Assembly (NCBI GenBank): GCA_032433765.1
Contig: JAVIAB010000047.1
Coordinates: 13,906,107 to 13,970,106 of the forward strand
Source of the DNA: Megaustenia siamemsis
Taxonomy: Eukaryota; Mollusca; Gastropoda; Stylommatophora; Ariophantidae
Reading direction: 5' to 3'
DNA: 64,000 bases
Numbering within the stretch: position 1 is the first letter of the stretch; every line of letters starts with the position of its first letter. The notes beneath the pieces were generated by a model. That model did not search any database, was not told the origin of the DNA, and saw only the letters and a list, made by a program, of their open reading frames with translations. Below, in pieces: positions 54,966-64,000 of the stretch. Made by a program: the position numbers and the translations under genes.

Positions 54966-55735
54966 TGTATTCATCATCATCATCGAATGCCATCTCCGCA
55001 ACGAAGGTTGGCTACCATAGAGCGCTATTCTCCTCTGTCTCTTGCTTTGATGGTCCAGGTTGTCATAGGCTGACTTGTCCATCTTTTGATGTTACTCTTC
55101 CATGTTAGTCTTGGTCTGCCTCTGCCTCTTTTACCTTGTATTTTCCCCTCCAAAATTACTTTCAGTAGGCCGTTGTGTCTTTTAACATGGCCCAAAATTC
55201 GTATTTGTCTTGATTGAATTATGTTTAGTAGTTCTCTTTTCATTTTTGGTTGTTTTAAGACTTCATCGTTTGTTTTCTTTTCCTTCCATCCAATTCTACC
55301 TATTCTTCTATATATCCACATTTCAAAGGCTTCAATTCTCTGTTCTGTTTTCTTGTCTAATGTCCATTTTTCTGCACCACGGAGTAATATTGAAAAGATA
55401 TAATATTTTGCTATTCTTAGCTTTAGCCCTGGTGTTATTTTTCTTTTATGGTAGTATATTTTTCATGACATTAACATTACTTTTTGCCATTTCTATTCTT
55501 TTGTTTATTTCAGTTGTACATTTTCCATCACTGGTTATAGTATGTCCCAGGTAGTTGTAATTCTGAACTGTTTGCAGGTCTATTTCTTCAATTGTGATAT
55601 CCACTTGTGGGTTTTGAGTATTTTCTTTGTTTATGATCATAGTTTTAGTCTTTTTGATATTCGTATCTAGTCCATATTATTTGCTTGTCATGTTTATTTC
55701 CTTAAGTAATAGTTGTTGATCTTCAGGATCCACAC
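54966..55735 (-). mobile_element. LINE family D 3' half
   Basis: From 55640 on the minus strand: IINKENTQNPQVDITIEEID, QNYNYLGHTITSDGKCTTEI, NKRIEMAKSNVNVMKNILP, a frameshift, then MWIYRRIGRIGWKEKKTNDE, VLKQPKMKRELLNIIQSRQI, RILGHVKRHNGLLKVILEGK and RGRGRPRLTWKSNIKRW. 3' tail ATC repeats at 54972-54984 (plus strand). This is the clearest D tail in the window. Confidence 0.87.
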
Positions 55736-56000
55736 GTGTTACGTGTATTAATGACTCAAATATAATTCACACACACAAATATTTTATTCAGGTTAGAACC
55801 TCACGTTGTGTGTGTGATGTCGCGACTTAAAACCACTCCAATATAATATCAACGTTCAGATTGAGGGGATTGTACCAGGATCATGACGTCTTTAGTCATT
55901 CATGGCGCGAATGTCCTAGGCTAGAACTAAAATGCCACTATGTGATGAATACAAACAGCCGTGATGTGTTTTGATATTTCTGCCTTATCTGTGGTTTAAC
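55736..56000. other. Unassigned spacer
   Basis: Low-information sequence without recognised elements. Confidence 0.4.
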
Positions 56001-56425
56001 ACATTTGTCTGTTGTTTCTTTATATGTTCTATAGCATGGGGTTTTTCATAGCTTTTTCCTCAGTTCCTTATTTCTGACCTTGTCTCTAAGGCTGTCCTGT
56101 CATTCGTCTAACACGTTTCATCTCAGTAGAGTTTATGTTTCTTATTGTTCTTGCAGCTAGGGTCCAGGTCTGGCATTGGTAGCACAAAGTTGGGATGAAG
56201 ATTGTATTGTATAGTGCTCGTTTTGCCTCCAGAGTTATTTCCTTGTTGGACAATAGTGCTGATAGCTTCCAATGATTTGACAAGCTTTGTTGCATCTTGA
56301 TTCTATCTCTGTTGTTTGTGAATTATCGTTTGTCAATATACTTTCTAGGCATTTAAATTCTTCTACTTGTATTAGATGTCTGCCGTCTATCGTTATGTCG
56401 ATGTTATGTTTCTCTTTTGCATTGG
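56001..56425 (-). mobile_element. LINE family C fragment
   Basis: ORF 56086-56295 reads QQSLSNHWKLSALLSNKEIT, LEAKRALYNTIFIPTLCYQC, QTWTLAARTIRNINSTEMKR and VRRMTGQP. The deletion in TGNSL shifts the frame, and a degenerate EYIKKQQ region follows at 56040. Upstream 56300-56420 holds the SLMTNDNS / VEEF region. Confidence 0.8.
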
Positions 56426-56805
56426 TAAAATCGTAAGGAGACGCTATATATGCTTAAACAGTTCAATATTTCTTCTTTATTTTTGTGAGATCTGAGTCTT
56501 ATTTGAATTCTTAATTATTGCGCGTGAAAAATAACAATTGCCACCAATAGTGACAGTTGACGCCCACGCTTTGAATATTAACTTCAGCCCTTTCTCAATA
56601 ACAGTTATCTCCCATATGGTCATGTTAGCACGTGGCAGAGACACAGTGATTATTTACTTTCGTATTTTTAGATCTCCATTTTCATCATCTTTGAGTTAAT
56701 GTTTGAAATAGCAGTTTGACAACTTGATGTTCGTCCATTAAGATAACTAAACAGTAGGATGATCAGCTTTGATGAGAGAAAAATAGACAACCAAAGTTTT
56801 TGGAG
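56426..56805. other. Unassigned spacer
   Basis: No recognised feature. Confidence 0.4.
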
Positions 56806-56880
56806 TGTTAGGTGGTCTAGAGGTAAGACGGCGACCTTTGGAGAAGAAAGTCCCGAGATTCAATCACACACAGAAAGAAA
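56806..56880 (+). mobile_element. tRNA-like SINE head
   Basis: GTGTTAGGTGGTCTAGAGG, TAAGACGGCGACC and GAGATTCAATCACAC have A-box and B-box spacing like the fragment at 13386-13470. Directly abuts the oligo-A of the SINE-1 copy, so the two may be one composite insertion. Confidence 0.4.
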
Positions 56881-57127
56881 GAAAAAGTAAAGTACCCCCG
56901 CCACGAGGCGTAAAGGGAATATGGTGTTAGTGACCATCAATTTTACAGACCTTCGACACATGATTCTTTGGGGTCAATTATTATGCCCGTGCTGCTTTAC
57001 TTTCCCATAAAAAAATCCGGTACCCATTAAAGGCTGGGTGAGCCCGGAAGCCGTCGGTTGGGATAGAACCCTTCACCTCTTGTCCTTTGTAGTCCAGTTC
57101 ACTAACCAATGAGCTATCGCGGCTCCC
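56881..57127 (-). mobile_element. SINE-1 copy
   Basis: Antisense SINE-1 from GAAAGAAAAAGTAAAGTACC to GCTATCGCGGCTCCC. The body lacks a few bases around 56970 (CAATTATTATGCCCG). No clean TSD found. The overlapping 69-codon minus frame is not a gene. Confidence 0.87.
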
Positions 57128-57384
57128 TATCTGACACAGAGACGGTCCTTTTTTGCTAGCGCCCTGGGCAAGCTGAACTTTGGCGCCCATTTCAAGGTTT
57201 TATTTATTGTTTTCACTTTTTCTTGTTTTGCAAAATCCTTGATGGCGCCCCTAAACACACGTCTTGACTCAGGCAACTGCCCGAGTTGTTGACACCCTGA
57301 GCCGGCACTGATTCCAGCATAGCTAAAGGTTTTGTTTTTTTTTTCATTTCGAATCCGTGTTTTTTTTTTCCCCCTTGGTTTTAC
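57128..57384. other. Unassigned spacer
   Basis: No recognised feature; T homopolymers at 57335-57370. Confidence 0.35.
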
Positions 57385-57705
57385 CCCCTCCTGGTCTCTG
57401 GTTAGTGAGATTCGATGTCTACCCCTCCCCTGGTCTCTGGTTAGTGAGATTCGATGTCTACCCCTCTCCTGGTCTCTGATAATTGAGATTCGATGACTAC
57501 CACTCTCCTGGTCTCTGGTTAGTGAGATTCGATGCCTACCCCTCCCCTGGTCTCTGGTTAGTGAGATTCGATGTCTTCCCCTCCCCTGGTCTCTGGTTAG
57601 TGAGATTCGATGTTTACCCCTCCCCTGGTCTCTGGTTAGTGGGATTCGTTGTTTACTCCTCTCCTGGTCTCTGGTTAGTGAGATTCGATATCTACCCCTC
57701 TCCAA
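57385..57705. repeat. 39-bp minisatellite (first of two), about eight units
   Basis: CCCTGGTCTCTGGTTAGTGA followed by GATTCGATGTCTACCCCTC, 39 bp. Thirty-nine is divisible by three, so the minus frame (57127-57705) reads RISLTRDQGRGRH-type repeats without stops; not supported as a gene. Confidence 0.93.
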
Positions 57706-57711
57706 TAACCA

Positions 57712-58395
57712 GTGAAAAACCAGGAGCCTATGTTTCTACTCTGTGCATGTTATAAAAACCAGGAGCTTATGTTTCTACTCTGTGCATGTTATAAAAACCA
57801 GGAGCTTATGTTTCTACTCTGTGCATGTTATAAAAACCAGGAGCTTATGTTTCTACTCTGTGCATGTTATAAAAACCAGGAGCTTATGTTTCTACTCTGT
57901 GCATGTTATAAAAACCAGGAGCTTATGTTTCTACTCTGTGCATGTTATAAAAACCAGGAGCTTATGTTTCTACTCTGTGCATGTTATAAAAACCAGGAGC
58001 TTATGTTTCTACTCTGTGCATGTTATAAAAAAAACAGGAGCTTATGTTTCTACTCTGTGCATGTTATAAAAAACAGGAGCTTATGTTTCTACTCTGTGCA
58101 TGTTATTAAAAAAACAGGAGCTTATGTTTCTACTCTGTGCATGTTATAAAAACAGGAGCCTATGTTTCTACTCTGAGCATGTTATAAAAACCAGGAGCTT
58201 ATGTTTCTACTCTGTGCATGTTATAAAAAAAAACAGGAGCTTATGTTTCTACTCTGTGCATGTTATAAAAACCAGGAGCTTATGTTTCTACTCTGTGCAT
58301 GTTATAAAAAAACAGGAGCTTATGTTTCTACTCTGTGCATGTTATAAAAAACAGGAGCTTATGTTTCTACTCAGTGCATGTTATAAAAAACATTG
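57712..58395. repeat. 39-bp minisatellite (second), about 17 units
   Basis: CCAGGAGCTTATGTTTCTAC followed by TCTGTGCATGTTATAAAAA. The A-run at the unit junction varies from about 4 to 8, which shifts the frame from unit to unit. It directly follows the first 39-bp array but has an unrelated sequence. Confidence 0.93.
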
Positions 58396-58828
58396 GCAGT
58401 TGTAAATCTAAAAAGTATGGCAAAAATGGTGCCTGCCTAAGCAAAATTAATCGGGAAAAAAAATTACCTAAAGTGTCAAATCTCTCGACAGTTAAAAAAA
58501 ATGAAGTAAGAGAATATATGCCAATGAGACGAGGGACACCTGAGCGCATGGCTGTTGGTGTGAACAATAGGAAAAAAGTCATGTTTACGCAAAATTAGGT
58601 CTTTTAGGACTTCGCTAAATATATAAAAAATAGCTGGCGTAAGCAAACAACAACAACCAACGTTTCGACCCAAAGGTCTTCAAATGAAAACAATTAGTTG
58701 ATGTCTTTTTGCGTTAATAATCCATGGAGTGGTGTTTCTTTCCCGGTCTATAACGTTCTCCTTTTGTCGTTTTTGGCACACTATTACAGGATGTTATTAA
58801 TCTAACTCCGGAAGTTACTTTTCACTAT
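58396..58828. other. Spacer, possible SINE-2-like tail
   Basis: ACGAGGGACACC (58529), ACGCAAAATTAGG (58587) and GGACTTCGCTAAAT (58608), followed by TAGCTGGCGTAAGC, resemble the 3' part of SINE-2 in order. No convincing head. No gene. Confidence 0.4.
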
Positions 58829-58926
58829 GAAGCTATTCTATTCTATTCTATTCTATTCTATTCTATTCTATTCTATTCTATTCTATTCTATTCTATTCTA
58901 TTCTATTCTATTTCTATTCTATTCTA
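58829..58926. repeat. (TTCTA)n pentanucleotide microsatellite
   Basis: About 19 units with one TTTCTA interruption near 58911. Confidence 0.95.
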
Positions 58927-58980
58927 TACATGGGACCTGTGTCATTGCAGTTAGAAATTCCCCATACCCACTCCACCACT

Positions 58981-59192
58981 CAGGTAGGGTTCGATCCCAA
59001 CCGATGGCTACCGGGTTCACCCAGCCTTAAATGGGTACCGGATTTTTTCTGGGAAAGTAAAGCGGCACGGGCATAATACCGACCAGATTACCTCAAAAAC
59101 CATGTGCTGAAGGTCTGTAAAATTTATGATCACTAACACCATATTCCCTATACGCCACTTTGCGTGAGGGGGGGGTTCTTTATTTACTTTTT
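58981..59192 (+). mobile_element. SINE-1, 5'-truncated, 13-bp TSD
   Basis: Starts inside the tRNA-like head at GGTAGGGTTCGATCCC, so the A box is missing. The body is standard to GCCACTTTGCGTGAGG. CCACTCCACCACT (58968-58980) and CCACTCGACCACT (59193-59205) match at 12 of 13 bases. 5' truncation with an intact TSD points to LINE-type reverse transcription. Confidence 0.9.
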
Positions 59193-59205
59193 CCACTCGA
59201 CCACT

Positions 59206-59391
59206 TGACACAGTACTTACCAAAAGACGTTGGTAAATTCCGCGGACATGGCCATACCGTGCATGTCTTATGTGTGCTGTTTCGTCCTATAAATGTTTGT
59301 CCGCAACACAAGTATTCAGCCCAACAGGGAGATGCTTGTCTTAATATGAAAATACAGATACAGAATGTATTCCCGAGCTGTGATCGTAACC
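59206..59391. other. Unassigned spacer
   Basis: No feature recognised. Confidence 0.35.
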
Positions 59392-59868
59392 GTATGCTAT
59401 AGCCATGAGAAAGCCTGCGTGAAAGACATCGCCAATGATGGATAATTCTTTAGTTAGCTGACGCATAAAAAGTGATCTTTTAAAAAAACACCAGAAAGAA
59501 ATAATAAACATTTTTCGGGCACATCATGAGAAGAGGAAAGTTGGAATACTTGGTTATAACTGGCAAAATAAATGGAAAGAGAGATCGCGGACGACAAAGA
59601 GAGAAAATACTGGATAGCTTGGTGTCATGGCATGGAAAACAGTCAACAACAGAATTGATACGATGCACTGTAGATAAGATTGTGGAAGGAGATGATCGTT
59701 TACGCAAACCTGTATGACACATGATTATGATGAGTTGGCAGTGTTCCCTAGCGTTTGGATTTTCGTGGCAAGACGCTGTGCCATGGAGTACGGGTTCGAT
59801 CCTGCTTCGGACCATACATTGTTCTTTGTTTGTTTTTTTTCTGTTGATAATTTACATTTATTCCGAGT
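59392..59868 (+). mobile_element. SINE-4-like repeat, split by LINE B and SINE-1
   Basis: ATGCTATAGCCATGAG and GAAAGACATCGCCAATG (59394-59445) then, after LINE B, GATGAGTTGGCAGTG, TTCGTGGCAAGACGCTGT and GTACGGGTTCGATCC (59738-59800) correspond in order to 11255-11410. The interruption shows the LINE inserted after the repeat. The right part is followed by a SINE-1 at 59880. Confidence 0.6.
59470..59734 (+). mobile_element. LINE family B 3' end, nearly unbroken
   Basis: ORF 59526-59717 reads RRGKLEYLVITGKINGKRDR, GRQREKILDSLVSWHGKQST and TELIRCTVDKIVE before the tail GACACATGATTATGA. Short and 5'-truncated. A TSD was not identified because the host repeat is divergent. Confidence 0.85.
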
Positions 59869-59879
59869 ACTGTACACAT

Positions 59880-60109
59880 GGACTACCACGGACAAGGGGT
59901 AGGGTTCGATCCCAACCGACGGCTTCCGAGTTCACCCAGCCTTAAATGGGTACCGGATTTTTTTCTGGGAAAGTAAAGCAGCACGGGCGTAATACTGACC
60001 ACATTACCCAAAAAAACACGTGCTGAAGGTCTGTAAAATATAGGGTCACTAACACCATATTTCCCTATACGCCACTTGGCGTGACGGGGGTACTTTACTT
60101 TTTTTTTTT
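59880..60109 (+). mobile_element. SINE-1, 5'-truncated, perfect 11-bp TSD
   Basis: ACTGTACACAT is present at 59869-59879 and 60110-60120. The copy begins at the middle of the tRNA-like head (GACTACCACGGACAAGG) and retains the B-box-like GGTTCGATCCC, the body, and an oligo-T tail (60100-60109). It inserted into the tail of the SINE-4-like repeat. Confidence 0.93.
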
Positions 60110-60120
60110 ACTGTACACAT

Positions 60121-60667
60121 ACCTTCTCCTCCTATGATTCGCCGTGCATGTCTTACTCGACTGCACAGACGATGATTCCAAACCTTATTAGCTGCCTCTA
60201 ATGACAGGCATGGCAGGTAACAGTAGCTCTTGAATATAACGCTTTGACTTCATGATTTCTTGCTACAATATCTATGGTGGTTTTAGCGCACTTGTAGAAC
60301 TCAAGATGGCAACAGCTACAAGGTCAGCGACCTATAGCTGACTGTTTGCGTCATGATCAGTCAGCATTAAGATCCTGCTCTACTATCGCATGGCGAGCTT
60401 AGTGCACAGTAGTTTGTTATAATCTCAAAGTGATATTTTAATTACAATCTAAAATAAATGACAGCATTTATGGATATAGATGTCATGAGTCTAGAACATT
60501 CCACTCATTCTTAAAATTGATATTGTTTGGAAGTGGCTTAATTTCATGACATCCAAACAAAGAAACGTAATATTTCAGCAAAACATCATCGAAATTACAA
60601 ATCAGAGGGTTTCGGGAGATGCAATATTCAATGTTTAATCACATATTTTTTTTTTCATTTAAAGATA
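60121..60667. other. Unassigned spacer
   Basis: No element recognised; ends in T homopolymer (60647-60660) just left of the LINE-E TSD. Confidence 0.4.
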
Positions 60668-60678
60668 AAGCTTATTCT

Positions 60679-62021
60679 CATCATCATCAAGTACCGGCCC
60701 TACTGGCGTCGGTGATCATGTCTCTCCACAACTTTCGATCTCGGCAGCTATTTATCATTTCTGTTGTTGACCTTCTGCCAAGCCATTCTCTTAAGCTGTC
60801 TGTTATTTTTTTCTCTTTGCTTCCCTCTATCTCTTCGTCTCTCAATTTTTCCAGTTGTTACAATATATTCCAGTTGTTCTCTTCTCATTATATGGCCAAG
60901 AAATGATGATTGTTTCTCCCTAATATTGGATATTAGCTCTCTTTTTGCTTTGACCGCTTTCATAACTTTTTCATTACTCTTCTTAGCTGTCCATGGTACT
61001 CTCAACATTCTTCTGTAAAACCACATTTCTACAGACTTCAGTGATTTTCTTGCCTGTTGTCCTATTGTCCATGATGCACATCCATATGTTAAAACTGGAT
61101 CTATATAACATTTAAGAACTCTTTTTCTTGTTTCTATTGTCAAAAATGTATTGCATAGTATCTCGCTCATTTTTTGGAAAGCTGCTTTTGCCTGAGCCAT
61201 TCTGCATCTCACCTCTTTTGTACATCTTCCGCCTGAGGTTAACAAAGTTCCCAAATATTTAAATTCATTTACCTGTTTTAATATTGTTCCACTTGTCTTT
61301 ATTTTGCACTGAGGTGATGTTTTTTCTTTGTTGTTACCATTACCTATGTCTTTTTGCTATTAAGGATGAGTCCTTTATTTTTGCTTTCCTTCACTATAAT
61401 GTCCAACATTTCTTGTAACTCATTTTCACTCTTAGTGATTAAGACTGTATCATCAGCATATCTTAGATTATTTATATTATGACCCCCAATTGTTATTCCA
61501 GGTATGTCCCTTATGGATCTTAAAATAATCTCACTACAAATATTAAACAAATCTGGTGACAGCGCACAACCTTGTCTAACACCCTTTTTAGTTGTTGAAA
61601 CATTCCCAATTGGTTTCCAGTTCTTATGGCCGCTGTTTGTTGCCAGTACATGTTCTTTATTATTCTTAGATCTTTGCTGTCTACGTTTATGCTTTCTAAA
61701 ATTTTGATTATTTCTTGGTGCTTTACTTTATCAAATGCCTTGGTGTAATCTATGAAACATAGGTATAGATCTGTTTTCACCTCTATGGCTCTTTCTACTA
61801 AAGATCTTATGATATAAATGGCATTGCTTGTTCCTTTATCTCTAACAAAACCACACTGTTCATTGCTAATTTCTGGACTGATTTTGTTTCGCACTCTTCG
61901 CATGATTATTCTTAGTAATATCTTAGTCATATCACTCATAAGGCTTATTGTGTGATGATCATCGCATTCAATCGCACCCGATTTCTTTCTTATTAAGCTT
62001 ATATTTATATATATTAATATT
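60679..62021 (-). mobile_element. LINE family E, longest copy (1.34 kb) with perfect 11-bp TSD
   Basis: AAGCTTATTCT flanks it at 60668-60678 and 62022-62032. Minus-strand coding order: KKSGAIECDDHHTISLMSDM, ILLRIIMRRVRNKISPEISN, EQCGFVRDKGTSNAIYIIRS, FIDYTKAFDKVKHQEIIKIL (RT motif A), a frameshift near 61580, RSIRDIPGITIGGHNINNLR, YADDTVLITKSENELQEMLD (motif C), then after another break GTLLTSGGRCTKEVRCRMAQ, DPVLTYGCASWTIGQQARKS and FLGHIMRREQLEYIVTTGKI. The 3' tail is ATC repeats on the plus strand (60679-60688). The endonuclease is missing and frameshifts make it inactive. Confidence 0.92.
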
Positions 62022-62032
62022 AAGCTTATTCT

Positions 62033-62894
62033 AATCACATTGAATGTTCAATAGAAGAATCATAAATGTATTAGGTCTCATCGGAAAGTATCAAATGTGT
62101 AAATCCACTAAAGTATCACTATCAAACAGCTGTGAGAGAGATATTAACCACTCCAGTCGTATGAGTAAAGATAGAAAGAATTGAGGATAGAAGGCTAACA
62201 AATATCCAGAAACTAAATCATGGAGTCAGATGTATTGGACTGTAAGGCGCAAGTACTGAAACTTTGCTGCAAACCACAATGCAAATTTAGGATCATTTAA
62301 CGTACTTTTAAGGGCGGACGATGTGGCGAAACAGTCATCAATAACAGAAGTACATAAATTTATTATTATCCTGTCTACAGCGCTATCATCTTCTTAGGAG
62401 TTTGCCTTCTCTGATTCACATTATTATATCATTAATATATTTGGTTATATGGTTATGGAAGGCCCCGGTATCACTACAAACGAATTAAAATCCATAATTG
62501 CTCAACCGTCCGTGCCAGCGTAATCATCCGAATTAATATCTCATCTCCCAAACAAAGAAAGGTAACTGTAGTACCCATCGTAGCAGTCTCAGCACACGCC
62601 AAAAGACATAAGGCGAAACCGCGCAGAAAGTGAACACAGCCATGTGTTTGCTGTCATACAATATCATCATTCATCGTAAACAATTGGAATATCGAAACGT
62701 GATCAAAACGGATGTGACACACAGCTCACGGTGTGCACAGAGCACTTAACTCAGTAGCTCCTGCAACAAGCTGGACTTGTTATATGAGGAAACTGCAACA
62801 AGGAACACTTTTCGTGAATAGCCTTCAATTGTTCCCGCCACCTATCAACCATATACCGGAAGTTCACGTCCTCTTGAAAATGATGATCGTTATA
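62033..62894. other. Unassigned spacer
   Basis: No recognised element or gene. A weak LINE-like fragment (NRRIINVLGLIG-like) may occur near 62050 but is too short to support. Confidence 0.4.
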
Positions 62895-62903
62895 TTTCAA
62901 TTA

Positions 62904-62970
<67 letters not shown>
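62895..62970. repeat. (TA)n microsatellite
   Basis: About 35 TA dinucleotides in a near-perfect run. The IY-repeat peptide from this tract is meaningless. Confidence 0.97.
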
Positions 62971-62974
<4 letters not shown>

Positions 62975-63089
62975 TGTCTCAATATATTAATAAAATAACA
63001 CATTTTACGTGTTTGGGATTTGTATGTTTGGGCTTTGTATGTGTCAGAAGGGTTTATTAGACTCCTAGTTTGTACTGAAATGTTGACAA

Positions 63090-64000
63090 ACTTTGCACAG
63101 ATATACTTTTACATAAATTTATAAACTTCTACATATATTAAAAAATTGCTACACACATTAACAAACTTATAAATACATTAACAAATTTAATTAACATTAA
63201 TAATATATACATTAACAAACTTCTGCATACATTAACAAATTTCTGCAAAAACAAACTTCTACATACATTAACAAACTTCTGAAATAACAAACTTCTACAT
63301 ACATTAACAAACTTCTCCATACATTAACATACTTCTGAAATAACAAACTTCTACTTACATAAACATACTTCTGAAATAACAAACTTCTACATACATTAAC
63401 AAACTTCTTTAAAATAACAAACTTCTACTTACATAACATACTTCTGAAATAACAAACTTCTGCATACATTAACATACTTCTGAAATAACAAACTTCTACT
63501 TACATAAACATACTTCTGAAATAACAAACTTCTACTTACATAAACATAATTCTGAAATAACAAACTTATACTTACATTTTCATACTTCTGAAATAACAAA
63601 CTTCTGCTTACATTATCATACTTCTGAAATAACAAATTTATACTTACATTATCATACTTCTGAAATAACAAACTTCTACTTACATTATCATACTTCTGAA
63701 ATAACAAACTTATACTTACATTAACATGTTTCTGCATACATTAACATACTTCTGAAATAACAAACTTCTACTTACATAAACATACATCTGCATACATTAA
63801 CAAACTTCTGAAATAACAAACCTCTACATACATTAACAAACTTCTGAAATAACAAACTTCTGCACACATTAACAAACTTCTGAAATAACAAACTTCTGCA
63901 TACATTAACATACTTCTGAAATAACAAACTTCTACTTACATTAACATACTTCTCTATACATTAACAAACTTCTGAAATAACAAACTTCTGCATACATTAA
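63090..64000. repeat. Roughly 36-bp degenerate minisatellite, cut by the right edge
   Basis: ACAAACTTCTACATACATTA and ACATACTTCTGAAATAACAA alternate, giving a unit near 36 bp with half-unit structure. Left units are more diverged. The array is still running at base 64000. Minus frames reading SRSLLFQKY-type repeats are artefacts. Confidence 0.9.

Noticed and set aside
57127..58405. RISLTRDQ-type minus frame and the LLCACYKNQ-type plus frames
   Set aside because: Both come from 39-bp arrays; the frame changes with A-run length and there is no non-repetitive coding sequence.

Overview
The window reads as non-coding, repeat-dominated DNA of an animal genome. The best guess is a lophotrochozoan, probably a gastropod mollusc. 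The reasons are many degraded non-LTR (LINE) retrotransposon 3' ends, several tRNA-derived SINE families, a multi-EGF plus galactose-binding-like receptor fragment of a type common in molluscs, and intron-free AT-rich spacers. The phylum assignment is inference; nothing here fixes a species. There are no bacterial operons, rRNA genes, CRISPR arrays or convincing host genes with intact reading frames.

Three kinds of DNA fill the window. (1) Over twenty unrelated tandem arrays with units of 15 to 75 bp cover roughly a third of it. The largest are a 32-bp array (2216-4524), a 40-bp array (8361-11005), a 41/42-bp array (14005-17182), a 16-bp array (18495-19575), a 19-bp array (25955-28115), a 25-bp array (30690-31900) and an array cut by the right edge (63090-64000). 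(2) About thirty 5'-truncated LINE fragments fall into families labelled A to H here, by shared C-terminal protein sequence. Most are 250-1000 bp with stops and frameshifts; the longest are at 60679-62021 (family E) and 53815-54840 (family C). (3) At least four tRNA-like SINE families are present. SINE-1 has eight copies, and several copies keep 11-13 bp target-site duplications (TSDs).

The only intact protein gene is a transposase at 20634-21890, inside a complete-looking DNA transposon (20251-22358) with imperfect terminal inverted repeats and a TA duplication. It belongs to the IS630-Tc1-mariner superfamily, but 83 residues separate the second D from the E. That matches the unusual DD82E-like ('Sailor') grouping rather than Tc1 or mariner. 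It is the most interesting item in the window.

The only host-gene-like sequence is at 40876-42394, minus strand. It is an EGF / galactose-binding-domain receptor fragment broken by one stop and three frame changes, one of them in a CA microsatellite.

Insertions are heavily nested. At 5140-6400 a LINE-C fragment carries a SINE, a LINE-B insertion and a minisatellite made from its own coding sequence. At 6421-7048 a SINE is split by a LINE. At 19590-22360 a LINE is split by a SINE and abuts the DNA transposon. At 52800-53260 LINE D is split by LINE B with a perfect 12-bp TSD. At 59390-60120 a SINE-like repeat is split by LINE B and SINE-1. These nests give a relative order of transposition. 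GTG/TTG-initiated frames and frames open only because a repeat unit is a multiple of three were not treated as genes.
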